A stretch of 46,243 bases of DNA, taken from contig CAMPET010000391.1 in the NCBI GenBank assembly GCA_946803715.1, positions 2,341 to 48,583 of the forward strand, read 5' to 3'. The position numbers and the translations under genes are program-made. The stretch is from Beroe ovata. Lineage: Eukaryota; Ctenophora; Nuda; Beroida; Beroidae. The notes beneath the pieces are model-generated. The model did not search any database. It saw only the letters and a list, made by a program, of their open reading frames with translations, and was not told the DNA's origin. Shown here one piece after another: positions 1 to 11,100 of the stretch (the first letter of the stretch is position 1; each line of letters opens with the position of its first letter).

Positions 1-590
1 CCATTAGAAACTCGGACAACCAAAATTTCACGTCAATCCGATAATCGGTTTCCAAGTTAAAGGCCGCCATAACCCCTTATCGGTATCCACCATAACATGT
101 CAGACGTCAGTTTGAGTGAGCATTTGGAGATAACTCCCAAACGGATGGACCGATTGACTTGAAACTTCTACCATAGCTCAAGGACCATTAGAAACTCGGA
201 CAACCAGAATTTCAAGTCAATTTGATAATTGGTTTCCAAGTTAAGGGCCGATATAACTCCTTATCTGCCAAAACATGTCAGGTCGAGTGAGCATTTGAGG
301 ATAGCTCCCAAACGGATAGACCGATTGACTTGAAACTTCTACCATAGCTCACGGACCATTAGAAACTCGGACAACCAAAATTTCACGTCAATCCGATAAT
401 CAGTTTCCAAGTTAAGGGCCGCCATAACCCCTTATCCGCCAAAACATGTCAGCTTGAGCGAGCATTTGAAGATAGCTCCTAAACGGAAAGATCGATTGAC
501 TTAAAACTTCTACCATAGCTCAAGGACCATTAGAAACTTGGACAACCAAAATTTCATGTCAATCCGATAATGGGTTCCCACTTCCCTGGT
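1..590. repeat. tandem satellite, ~171-184 bp unit, about 3.3 copies
   Basis: The phrase CCATTAGAAACTCGGACAAC recurs at 1, 185, 356 and 527, followed each time by nearly the same ~170 bases, including a block containing CGATTGACTTGAAACTTC. Unit spacing is 184, 171 and 171. The array runs off the left edge, so its full size is unknown. Copies differ by a few percent plus one ~13 bp indel. The array stops within about 30 bp of a possible minus-strand exon. No coding potential is evident. Confidence 0.9.
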
Positions 591-818
591 TAACGGCCCA
601 CATAATCCCATAAGTAAATAGCATCTCAGATTTTACCTGTAAATACTTTTCTGATGAATTAAAATCTTGGGCCCATTCATTGAAACTTTCGAAGGGGAAA
701 AACTCCAAGAAACCAACTTCTCGGTCCGTCCTTTTAGGATCAACTCTGAAACGAAATCTCTCAACTTCTTGCTTGTTGAATGCAATTATTGAAAATGCAT
801 GAAACAGTTGTGACAACA
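559..818 (-). CDS. possible exon fragment, unidentified protein
   Basis: After a good acceptor (polypyrimidine tract then CCCCAG at 824-819) a frame stays open to a stop at 559. It has a protein-like composition: amphipathic stretches, then FRFRVDPKRT and FLEFFPFESFNEW. The last ~30 bp run into the satellite, so the true 3' end is unclear. The reading frame does not join to the upstream exon at 843-938: the 24 bp between them would be too short for an intron, and joining gives a stop. It may therefore be a decayed or rearranged gene end, or chance. I do not recognise the family. Confidence 0.25.
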
Positions 819-842
819 CTGGGGAAAGCAACAAAAACTCAC

Positions 843-938
843 TTGAAGTGTATCTTCATATATTCTCTTCTCATGACATTTGACGGCCCTTCAAATACCA
901 TGAGCGATGTGTTTTGTCGTTCCATCACACTTTCGTAG
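843..938 (-). CDS. possible 96-bp internal exon, unidentified protein
   Basis: On the minus strand a strong acceptor (CTCTACAATTTCCAG) precedes 96 bases that stay open in the frame containing SYESVMERQNTSLMVFEGP and end at a consensus donor (CAA|GTGAGT). Entry and exit are both phase 2, so the exon is symmetric. I could not link it in phase to a neighbour: the frame at 559-818 and the segment at 1388-1556 do not match. The splice signals and composition are the only evidence. Confidence 0.3.
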
Positions 939-1387
939 CTGGAAATTGTAGAGAACTGAAAGAGGGTTTTGAATCATGATCACGTGATTATTAAGGAAAC
1001 TAGAATGTTTATCTCGGGCTAGATCAAAAAATCCTAACTACAATAATAACCCTAACGCATACCTACTGGGAGAAAAGGCAATAAGCAGATTGAGGATTAC
1101 GTAAAGATTGAATATTCCATCGCAGCAGGGGTATACTGTATCCAGGGTTTATCCTTCACAATCAGCAGCTAAACTCACGGAACAAGGGATAGTCTCGTTA
1201 GATTCTTGTCTCAAGATTGACGATAGTTTCCGACCACGCTTCACTCGCATCTTCTTTTGTCTGGATGCTCTGAACAGAGCCGATCATTGACCCCTTAGAA
1301 CAGATGTTATTCTTTCAGTTTAATAATGGGTATCAAATCCACCATTGCCTACACACAGAATGTATCCTCATTCAGTCTACATATTCC

Positions 1388-1556
1388 TCATAACTCAAAT
1401 ATCGTGAAATATTGCTCAAATACCAACTCTAACTCATCCAAGACGTAGCTCTTTTCACAACTGATAAACAGGGCATCATTGTACAGAAATACAGCAATCC
1501 CGGGTGCTTCATATGTATCTGTCTGAAAGGATGTTCCCAATGACCCATCAGTGAAT
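1388..1556 (-). CDS. possible terminal exon, unidentified protein
   Basis: A pyrimidine-rich acceptor (ATTCTTATGTTTAG) is followed by 169 bases open to a TGA at 1390-1388. The encoded stretch includes APGIAVFLYNDALFISCEKS and ends in ELVFEQYFTIFEL, an alternating hydrophobic pattern typical of beta strand plus helix rather than random sequence. Entry is phase 2, which does not match the phase 0 exit of the 1670-1752 segment. It therefore either belongs to another transcript or an exon is missing. No family is recognised. Confidence 0.3.
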
Positions 1557-1669
1557 CTAAACATAAGAATAGTCTTCTAGACGTTGAACTGCAATATGTA
1601 TCAAATCATTGGTTTGAAAGTATATTGACAACCATACAGCTCAGAATACAGCTCACCAATACAACTTAC

Positions 1670-2144
1670 ATGATGATATGATAAGGTCTCAATTGGATGC
1701 TCCAATGAGTTAACATAATTGGAGATAATCTGCCAACAATACACTGAGCATCCTGGCCAGGGGAGAGGCTGATGTTTATCCAATCAAGTCATAATTTTCA
1801 CACATGAAATGACACAAGTTTACCATGAAAGCACTATTTTCAACTAGACACTCTGTACTCACCCCCTAATAAGACTGTATAGAAGACTGGGAGGACAAAG
1901 GCCTTTAGAACTTCTATCACGTTCCAACAACAGTATACACACTTTGAGTCTGTCTGTTGGACTGAAAGAAAACTTTTTACCTATTCTGGACAAGTTTAAG
2001 TATGATAACAGTGTAGAGATGAATCTATTACTCACCCTTCCCTTTTGAAATTGTCTGATATGGTTTGTTGGGTACAACTTCTACAGCTTCATTACTGATG
2101 GCTACATAGTCTCCATCAACTAGCTGTCCTTCATCTGGATCCAT
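1670..2144 (-). CDS. putative small gene, three linked exons, possible membrane protein
   Basis: Three minus-strand segments join in phase: 2144-2036 (starting at an ATG, exit phase 1 at AAGG|GTGAGT), 1961-1863 (acceptor TTTCTTTCAG, exit phase 1 at GGGG|GTGAGT) and 1752-1670 (acceptor GGCCAG, donor GTAAGT). Translation begins MDPDEGQLVDGDYVAISNEA, a hydrophilic acidic start. It then has a cysteine-rich hydrophobic stretch (CVYCCWNVIEVLKAF followed by VLPVFYTVLLG) that could be one membrane segment. The frame is open for 13 codons upstream of the ATG, so the start is not fixed. The downstream continuation is unresolved. Introns would be about 74 and 110 bp. The support is consistent phase plus good splice sites; no homology is recognised. 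Confidence 0.4.
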
Positions 2145-2640
2145 ACCTTCATATTTTGTGTCATTAAGTGGGTGATTAATGAGAAAACAAATAAATAGTT
2201 CCATGATGCATAAGTAAATTGGGCACTGTCTGGATTGACCCGCCAGTTGTGATCATTTTGCAGGTGGAGGTGACAAAATTGTCATACAAGACAAGTCATA
2301 GGTATTCATCAGAATCTGATGAGGAATCGAAAAACTTCTCAGTGATCAATCTGTGCACACATTGCAAACTGTGCACCGTGCAAACGAATTAGATTTTGGG
2401 TCACACAACCAGAGAACAGATCAAGCATTGCATGAGGCAACATACAATTCATGCTGAGTTAAATTGCTGATACAGAAAAAGCAGCAATAAATTAGTGAAT
2501 TTGAATAGTAAGTAAGCAATAGTAAGTTGAAATGATTGAAACTTGCGATAAGATTGATGCTGTGATGTGTGGTTCAGTGTATCACAAAGTTTGTCAATCG
2601 ATGAACAACACAAACAACAAAGTGATCTAAATTTGACAAC
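2145..2640. other. spacer, no feature seen
   Basis: This is AT-rich sequence between the 5' end of the small minus-strand gene and the CpG-rich foldback element. I see no ORF with splice support and no repeat. Confidence 0.5.
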
Positions 2641-2644
2641 GCAA

Positions 2645-3055
2645 TATTTTCCGGATACTATTATGAATTTGTCCGTTGTCTTTTGCGCGCGCAACGCGCG
2701 AGAAACAGTGTCGTAAGTCGTTGCGCGCGCCAATTATTTTATAATCTGTGATTTGAATGTTCCCGCGCTGCGTGACCCAAATACTCCGCGCGCGCTGCGC
2801 GTCTCCGTCGTCTTTCTACGACTTTTTAGTTCACTGAGTAGAACAGGGGCGCGCAACGTGTGCACAGATTTGAAAAGTCGTAAAATTACCACCAAGATCA
2901 CGCGCAGCGCGCGCGGAGTATTCGGGTAACGCAGCGCGGGATCAATAAGCAGCAATTTTGTCGGACGATGCCAGAGCAGACCGCTGATGCAAGTCTGAGA
3001 ATAAGTTTGCGCCGCGCGCAACGAAATTCTCGACAGGGTCTATCATCGATCGACA
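2645..3055. repeat. CpG-rich foldback (MITE-like) element
   Basis: The segment is packed with CGCGCG. It contains a long inverted repeat: CCCGCGCTGCGTGACCCAAA at about 2762 pairs with the complement of the sequence ending CGCAGCGCGGG at about 2940. Both arms include ATACTCCGCGCGCGCTGCGCG, allowing one or two changes. Between the arms lies CGACTTTTTAGTTCACTGAG. The same core, in the opposite orientation, occurs twice at 36.6-37.03 kb, so this is a dispersed family. A GAGAAACAGTG end motif (about 2699) is shared with those copies. I saw no transposase. Non-autonomous DNA transposon or foldback element is an inference. Confidence 0.7.
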
Positions 3056-3124
3056 AGCAGCAATTGTTAAATATAGTTGATCAGCAGGCATTTAGAATTC
3101 ATTATTTTTTGGGAATGAAGAATA

Positions 3125-3174
3125 GTTCTTATTTTTATATTTATAGTACGTTCTTATTTTTATATTTATAGTAC
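3125..3174. repeat. 25-bp perfect direct duplication
   Basis: GTTCTTATTTTTATATTTAT plus AGTAC occurs twice in immediate tandem. It is AT-rich and lies just outside the foldback element. Confidence 0.85.
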
Positions 3175-3478
3175 GTGTCATGCTTCTAATGCTTCTAGTA
3201 TAAAACATGAAACTTTGAATTATTATCGTTGATTGCGTTTATTGATATTAGCATCTCAAATTATTTAATCACCAGTTTAAATCAATATTGTTGTGCATTT
3301 AAAGGCGAATCTTGATTGTGCAGCACCAAGGGTAGGGAAAACCCCCTACAATCAACAATGCTATACAGAATTCCTCATTCCTGTCAATCATGTCATATAC
3401 AACCAGTTCTTTACTACAATGACGTTGACTATATAAAACTGGTTGCATATGTTCTATTAATATTACAGATCCATAAGC

Positions 3479-6330
3479 TTACCCACTTTGTCTGCCCTTA
3501 TTTTTCAGCTTCTTGGTCCTACCCTTGCTCTTTTTCCCACCTTTGAAATTTGCCTTCCCTCCCTTGGAGGATTTAACCTTTTTGGGTTTCTTTGATTTTT
3601 TGGTTTGGGGCTTTTCATGAAAATTCCTAACAAATATTGGTTTTTCCTTAACAGTGTCCTTTTCTTCATGATCCCCTTGTGCTGAATCGTTTTTAACTTT
3701 TGATTTGAGGTTTTGATCCTTTTCTTTCACTAAATTTCTGTTTCCAGACTTTTTTCCAGACTTAACTTGCATGGCAAAGATCTCAAAGGACTTTTCTGAT
3801 TTTACTTCTGGGCTGCAGGTTGCTTCAATTGGTGAAATGAATTTGTTTTCTGCTAACTCAGAGACGCCTAGTTTCATGATAAGGCATCGGCAAGAGTTTA
3901 GATAATCTCTAAAAGCTTTGTTGAACACTTCATCTTTGCTGCTGGCAGCGACATCCATTGGGAGAATAGAAACGCTTGCTGTTCTGATATTTTGTCCTGA
4001 AATATATAGTTACATTATCTAAAATTTTAACTTATTATTGTTATTAAGTGTGAGGTAACACTTCTTACTACACCGGATATATCAGCCAAGAGGTAGATTA
4101 TGTTCTATAATAGGTGCTTTTAAAAGATAGCTTTATGAGCAGTATCAAAAGGTCACCATGAATACTCTATTTCAATGAACCATTACCTACCTATGACTCT
4201 CAATTGCTGTTGAACTGCTAAGTCAAAATCTGCCAACTCTTGCTTATCAAGGAACTCTCTTCTCATTGAAGCCAGAGTAGCAGACTCAGAATCTGATTTT
4301 ACGAAAGTTTCCTTAACCAAATTGAACACATCTGAATCCTTTAGCATGTTTGAACTCCAGAATAATGTGCCAACTTTTTGAAACATCCTAAAATCCATTT
4401 CTCTTTCTTGCTGACAGGACATCAGTAATTTCTGGTCTCGAGCAATGACCTTATCTTTTTGAGCATGATATAGGTCAACTTCATCTTTCTTCAACTTAAG
4501 CCTATTTTCAATTAGGTTCAAATGTTGCACTCTGTTCATGTCAATGAGCTTTTTGGAATAATTTATCATGTCACACGTGGCACATCTTGCTTGTAAATTT
4601 ACCAATTCTTTGGTGACCTCGGTATCCAAGACAAGGCCTTCTCTTCTTACATGCTTTGCAATTTGAGGTTGATTACTTGCGGGATTATCAAATGCAAAGG
4701 AAGCAAAGAATTCCATAGAATATGTCTGGAACGTGTTCACATTTGGCTCAGTGCCATTGTCATATTGGTGAAGAGCCCCAATCATTTCTTTGAAATCGAA
4801 CTTTCTGAGCCCATCATACTTGATCATATCCATCATGACTCCTGCCATCAACATGCTTTGAACTGGATCATTGACCGACAATAAACCACAACCTTCCATG
4901 TAATTTTCATCAAACACATAGAAATATTTTGTGGCATACATCTCGAGTAACTTTGCCAGTCTCTGGATCTTTCCCAAAATTTCACAGTTGCCCCTGGCAA
5001 GAAGATGTGATGAAATCCACCAGAGCCCATGCTTTGTTCGAACATTTGAAAATGGAACACCAATGTAAGGCTGCATATAGTATTTTGCTAGTTTGGTATG
5101 AAAAACTTCAAACACATCGTCAATGTGCTCCAAGTGCGCTATATCCTTGAACAGTTCAGATTTCTTTCCCATCATGTATTGGTCCATCTTTTCGGGATCG
5201 TCAGGAAAATCGCTGTCACTTGTGTCTGGAGTTTCACACTTAGTTGTGCCATAATCTTTCAAAATACTTCTCAGCCTCTCAACTGATCGGTTTAGCCGAG
5301 ATAACCCAGTTTTGATCCCACAATCACACTCATCGCACGAGCTTACAATGTCGATCTTTGACTCCAAAAGATCTTGAACAAACTTTAGAGAAAGAATCCC
5401 CAAGAAATTTTTGGTTTGTTTCTGCAAGGATATGGCATTTGCAACAATTGCCTTTGGATCTACCTCGTCCAGGCTTTTAGGAACAGCTGCAGTTATCAAT
5501 TCTACGTCCAGGAGCGATTCCTGCAGCACCCTCAGAGATTCTGCCACAGATGGTTTCAGATTTTCTTTCAACTTTTCATAACAATCACTATCCCCAATCA
5601 GCCCATCTTCAAATGCTACTATTGCTTGGAATCCAGCGAAATCCAAGTCACAGAACACACCATCCGAGTTGATGTAATCCTCTCCGTACGATTGTATAAC
5701 CCTAACAATCTTCTCGACACCCCCTTCCATTTTCTTCATTTCCTGCATTGTTTCCTTCACCTCAGCCACACTACTAACTGAGCGAAAGTGACCATTCATG
5801 AACTCTACAAGACTTGGAACACCACGTTGCTCATTGACGAATTTCAGCAGCATTGCAGGATCTGGTACAAAATCAGCCTGAGTCAGCATTGACCCACACG
5901 TCTGAACGCCACTCATCTTTTCTTTGATCTTCTTTTTGGGAAGCAAGTGGAACGTGCCAGTAAAGTCAATCAACACATCAGCGACTCTACTATCTTTCAA
6001 TTGTTTATTGGTAATTTCTGTTTGAGTTTCAAAAATCCAATCATAATACTGAATGAATTCCTCGTACTCCCCTCCCAAAACATGAATAACCGCTTTCTCC
6101 GGTGACAACACTCCATCTGCCACCCCGTCTGGGAATTCCTCACTGAGCCGTGTCCACCTTACCATCTGGTTGTAAAGACCAATACTATTGAGTATGTCGC
6201 CAGCATTAACTGATGCCGTTGTTTTCTTACGCTCCCGCGATTTAGCTTGGTTTTTAGCATACTTCTGGTTGAATGACGAATTGACTGTCGTGAACAAAAT
6301 TAGGAAGAGATGCAAAAGAAACAGAAGCAT
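3479..6330 (-). CDS. predicted secreted protein (~885 aa), lysine-rich C-terminus, unknown family
   Basis: Exon 1 is 6330-4191. An in-frame TAA lies three codons before the ATG, which fixes the start. The N-terminus MLLFLLHLFLILFTTVNSS is a classic signal peptide, so the product is probably secreted. Residues ~20-710 are mostly helical-looking and charged, with no hydrophobic span long enough for a membrane segment. A Cys cluster (SSCDECDCGIKTG, residue ~330) is the most distinctive motif. At ATAG|GTAGGT (4191/4190) a 194-bp intron joins TTTCAG|GACAAA (3996) in phase 1 without a stop; the alternative donor 4 bp further on hits a stop. Exon 2 adds 171 residues ending in a basic tail (KKSKKPKKVKSSKGGK and KKSKGRTKKLK). 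The TAA at 3481-3479 overlaps a possible donor (GTAAGC), so a further exon is possible. I do not recognise the family. Confidence 0.65.
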
Positions 6331-6734
6331 GATGATTTAGCCTGATTCTGATATGATGGGCATAATGAATCTTATGTTGATGTAGAAACTGCTAATGCTT
6401 ACTAAAACAGTGAATGATTTCACTACTACATTTCGTAATGGGAAATTCCATATTCTTGAATATAATATGGCCGTGAAAAATAATATTGTCGACCACTCAT
6501 CTATAATAAGTGGATTGAGGGGTCAATTTACAAGTACTCTTTCAGTTCAGGATGACCTTATGGTTCTGTATCGTCAACGACAATATCAGCTCCTTCCCCT
6601 CAGCATTTGCAGTTGGAAGAGCCATTCATCACGGATTCATTGGTAAGTGAAAATTAACAATTTATGGATGTCACAAATGGCAATATCCACAATTGGGCGT
6701 CATGTTTGGAAGCCGCGAAGGGAGTAAATTTATA
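6331..6734. other. 5' flank of the secreted-protein gene
   Basis: This is an upstream region on the minus strand. A plus-strand frame at 6395-6646 ends near TTGGTAAGTG, which resembles a splice donor, but it has no coding-like composition and no supported acceptor. I see no TATA box or repeat. Confidence 0.4.
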
Positions 6735-6850
6735 TTCATCGCGCGAACGCGCGTTCTTTTGCATTTCATTGTAGATTTTATCATAAAATTTATCTCTGTG
6801 CGCGGCGCGCGCGATGATTTTACGCGCGAACGTACTTTGGCTTGCCGCTG
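6735..6850. repeat. CpG-dense imperfect inverted repeat
   Basis: CATCGCGCGAACGCGCGTTC (6739) is mirrored by CGCGCGATG and CGCGCGAACGT about 75 bp later. The composition resembles the foldback family at 2.7 and 36.4 kb, but I cannot align the cores, so it may be a different element. It lies about 400 bp upstream of the secreted-protein gene start. Confidence 0.45.
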
Positions 6851-7061
6851 GAGGTTCGGCGTTCAGTTAAACCAAAGCATAGCTTATGCTGTACCATCAC
6901 ATTTCGTTAATTCGACACCCTCTACTAAATAAACCGTTATTAGTAAACCTAATCAGAAAGTAAACTGAATTCACTGGTGCAACAGAGCATTAGCCTTGTT
7001 TTTATTTCATTAACCTACTTAAATAATAACGTTAATGAGATTACTTAGGCAGTTAGCCTCT

Positions 7062-7076
7062 GTTACCCATGGTAAC
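7062..7076. promoter_or_regulatory. RFX X-box-like palindrome
   Basis: GTTACC-CAT-GGTAAC has two perfect 6-bp arms with a 3-bp spacer. It fits the X-box consensus GTNRCC(N0-3)RGYAAC recognised by RFX transcription factors. Binding is an inference from the motif alone. Confidence 0.5.
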
Positions 7077-7099
7077 TACCACTGTTTACAAAACTTGAA

Positions 7100-8100
7100 T
7101 AGTAAGGAATAGATTTTGGTGCAGAATGTGGAGTAAAATGTTTGAAGGGACTCGAAATAACACCGCTCAATGATTATTTGAAGTTCTATTGTCTGAAATT
7201 ATTAATCTCAGAACGGATACACCCAGACTCTCGACCGAACCACCGAGATTCCTGTCTTCGCCAGGTTAGTCCCCAAGGAAGCGCGCCAGCAAAATCAGGT
7301 TTAATGCTCACGACGGAATTTACTAATCTCCAATCGAGCGATCCTCAATCGAAAACACTTCTTATCACACATACTCCATCACGTATATGATATATGTGGT
7401 ATCTGTGTTTTATCACGGGGACTCAATAATTCGATTATCAGTTACACCAAATATGTTAGGATGTTTCTGGGTGTGTCTGGGGACAGAAATTTGCACCTCA
7501 AATCTTTTCAGACACCTCCCTAGAATGTATCATCATTTGTATTTAAATACTGGTTCACAGTATGTATTATGTAACGTGGGACAAATTGGTGAAGGTTTGT
7601 AAGTACGAAGTACCTTGGAATATATTTGATTGTGGGGAGGTGTTTGTACGCTTGTACCTAGCAAAAACTTCGGTGTTTCTATGTCTGTACTCTGAATGTG
7701 CGTGTTTTCTCTTGCTCAATGCTGAAAACAAGAATTTAATTTGTTGAAATATACACACACAATAAAACTCGGCAAATATCCCAAAAGTACTCCCCGGGAG
7801 CTGAAGAAGAAGTCGTCAACTAGGCGGAAGTTATGGCGTCCGTGTTCAAAGTGACGATGTTTCCATGGTACCACGTGCAAATTAGGCGCGCGCTGATATC
7901 AGAGGTTACTGTATTTCATGTCAAATATGGTCAAGGCTGGATTTATTTCCAGAGTATATTATCGTTATTAAACACTCCTCATGGGAAACGATTATTGTTT
8001 AGCCACCCTAATTCATCACACTATCATCATGTATTTATCATTACAGCATGTCAAATATCGATTGACACTGCAGAGAAGAAGATGGTTGTTTTTATCCAAA
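7100..8100. other. intergenic, no gene supported
   Basis: Short open frames occur here (for example 7142-7390, 7833-8162), but none has splice signals, protein-like composition or recognisable motifs. Isolated CACGTG and CCATGG sites occur near 7861-7875. Confidence 0.4.
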
Positions 8101-8126
8101 ATACCACACATAGCGCTAGCCCGGGT

Positions 8127-8185
8127 GTTGCCATGGTGACCGGTTATAACGTGGTCACGTGACACGCAGCCCAGGTCACGTGATA
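8127..8185. promoter_or_regulatory. X-box-like site followed by two CACGTG sites
   Basis: GTTGCCATGGTGAC (8127-8140) matches the X-box consensus except at one position. It is followed within 40 bp by GGTCACGTGAC and then by GGTCACGTGAT. The same trio (palindrome with CCATGG core, then TCACGTGA) recurs at ~11.92-12.01 kb and ~16.23-16.29 kb. Regulatory function is inferred. Confidence 0.4.
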
Positions 8186-8199
8186 CACTTCACGCTCGA

Positions 8200-11100
8200 C
8201 TTATAATGACCGTGTCTTTATACGAACAAGTAGCTAATAAAGGACATGGTTACAGTAATGGGCTGCAGCAACTTAGTAGAAGTGCCCTAGATTACCACGC
8301 CAATTACTTAAGCAGCCCGGTAAAAGGCTGTGATAAACTTCAGGCATACCGACCATAGGCACAGCCATTGGGACCCAATCGAAATAATTGTATAAATATA
8401 CGAGGGCGGTCTCGTGGTATAGTAGTGTATGTTCGATACCGTGTGGGGGTTGTAGTTGCTGCTTTCTCCGCCCCCCCCCCATAGTAGTGCTGGTGTCAGA
8501 CGTGGTACCCTACTCTCTTGTAGTGCCCCCCTCTGAAAGTGAAATTTCGCAGAGGGGAGAGGATTTTCTCAGATCAGTTTCATATCTTGTAAGTAGGGTT
8601 TACAACGTTGTCACACTGCATGATCTTAAACTTTTAACCTATTTCCTGCATCCTTCTTCTCAGAAATATCCAGGGACCATATCTCTGCGTATTATTCCCC
8701 CGAAACTGCATCCCCCAGGTAAATTAATTCCCGCCCTAATACGAGCCCTTTTAGTAAAGAGATCTCGATCATTTTCATCTTTGAAGTCGTATGTTGTTTT
8801 TGATGTCGTGTGCGTTTTCCTCATATATATTGTTTGTGATGATAGAGCGGGATATAATGTGTTAGGGGCAGGATAATTCTGGAACTGAATAGTGAGAAAT
8901 AGACACAAAAGCTGAGCGGTCAATCGGTAGAACACACATGTATCAATCACAGTCTGTGTGCCCTATTCGCCTCTAATGGTAATCAAAATATGAGCCCTTT
9001 TTCTACAGACCACTGCTCTCTATCTCTCTCACACACACACAGCATGTATCTTACACTCATCATTGCTCCTTTATCAATGTTTTATCAACAAAATCGGCCA
9101 TGGAAATGTAAAAAACTTTTCCATATTTTCCATTGAAGGCTAGAATAATTCATGACTAAAACTCTAAGTCCGCACAATCTGTTGTTCCTATTTCAAATGG
9201 TTCAGATTAGGACTAAATAGCCATACACATTAGCAGTAATTCAATTAACTCAATGTTATTTTATGCAAATAATATCAATTCTCTGACCATGGAAGTATTT
9301 GAAATTTTCTCCTTGGATTAATCCCAACGTTTGAAACAGTTAATGCATGCTAAGATACATAACGCATACATAATAGTTGAAAATCGAACCCCTTTGTCCC
9401 ATACACACATGATATATTTCAAATACCCCGTGAAGTCTTCGACAGCGAGGGAGGTTATTACAGTAGCTAACCCCTCACAATTAACATCATAATCCCCCTC
9501 TGCTATACCATTGACCGTGTTAAAGTCTGCCCTGAGCCTAAACTATCTTCTTATCTGAGAGGGAGAGAGCCGGAATTAACCATCTTCTTACCTCTTAGAG
9601 AGCTGTACTCTAACAGAGCTTCTTACCTCTAAGAGAGCTGTACTGGGTCGGAATAATATAGTTTACACGATCACAGTACCGGAGCTAAGCGCAGTACTAC
9701 TAAGCGCAGTACTACTCGTAGCTATATTGTAACGGTGACACGTTTTTACTAAACATAGGGGACTCCGCTAGCCTTGTTTTTGTGATTCAAATAAGAAGCT
9801 CCCCCGCTGTGTGCGAGAGTGAGTGTGTAGCTACTTAGTTACTGTAAAGCCATTACTTAATGAGTGTGCTCATTCCATTTTACAGTCCCCTAGGAATATG
9901 TGGCAAGGTGAGAGAGAAAAGGGTTGACGGAAAAGATTTCGGAATGAACTTGTAAATAGGAAATCTGCATTGATTTGGAATTGGAACTTCATGGGGATAT
10001 CTGTGATCAAATTCACCCATACTTCGGAATAGATTGGTAAAGGTGAATTTGTGAAGAAGGACGTTGCACTTATTAAAGATAGTGAATCACGCATCACGTG
10101 ATACAACACCCCCGTTCCCCAGCAACGACAGTCCTCCCACACGTGTGTAAATCACATACACGCGCGCGCGTGTATACCGACACGTGCAATATGAACCGGG
10201 AATGAGCGTCTTGTGTGTCATATCGCCTCTTCTCTCCCCCTCTCCCGCTCAGGATGTGGCTTGACAAGCCTAATTGTACGACAAATTAAGGACAATTAAA
10301 TGCCTGCTTTTCGGAAGCGAGAAGAGGCCATAGAAATTCGAATTTGAGATTTTCTCGCTTACACACACGTGCATTATAGATGAGTGTAGGAAGTTTATGT
10401 CAATCGGTGAACAAGAAACGGGGGAAAAGTATCGGGAAATTTCAGTTTGTGACAGGAAAGAATCTTAGTTCAAGGAGGAAGTGTTGGAGTATGTCGTCCA
10501 AATTTCCCGAAAAAATTAACTTTGGATAACTTCTCCGCTCAAATTCGTGAGGAATGTTCGTGTATACGTGGGCTGTGAACCCGTGCTAGCTTTATCGGCG
10601 CCATTTTCGGAGTTTGGGGGGAGAAAAGCGGGGAGTTTTGTCTATTTTCAAACGGGTGCTGACATTCAGGGATATTTCATGAACAGAAAATGGCTAATAA
10701 TTCTCACAATAAATCCTGCGCTGGGTTTACTGAAATTATCCTTGTGCCAGGCAAGAATTAAAGATGTTCTCGAAAGTATAGATTTGATAAAGTTCACGTT
10801 CTGGTTCAGTTATGACTCCAATCAACAAATGACGTGGTAAAATCTTGAAACAATTCCAAATAACAGTGGTTGGGTCCTGAAAATTTCAGTTGTGAAGTTT
10901 TGCGCTGCCTTTTCAAGGTTTTCCCCCTAATTGGTTATAACTTTGCAACGAAAATTAGCACTCACTCAAGACTTAGTTTCAAAGAATGAAAGCAAAAATT
11001 ATAGTTATCACATTGTTATCACACGGTTATTCTGATTGGTACTAATTGGTACTAATTTGGGCCGTTTCAAAATGTTTTTCCGTGCATACATAATTTTTGG

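Noticed and set aside
8398-8445. tRNA-like phrase GTGGTATAGTAGTG followed by GTTCGATACC
   Set aside because: The A-box and B-box lookalikes are far too close together, and no acceptor stem or anticodon arm can be drawn.
8388-8876. 162-codon plus-strand open frame
   Set aside because: There is no recognisable motif or splice support, and the frame crosses a poly-C stretch.
8912-8945. GCGGTCAATCGGTAGAACAC, resembling a tRNA D-arm
   Set aside because: There is no matching T-arm or acceptor stem. At most it is a fragment of a tRNA-derived SINE, which I cannot support.
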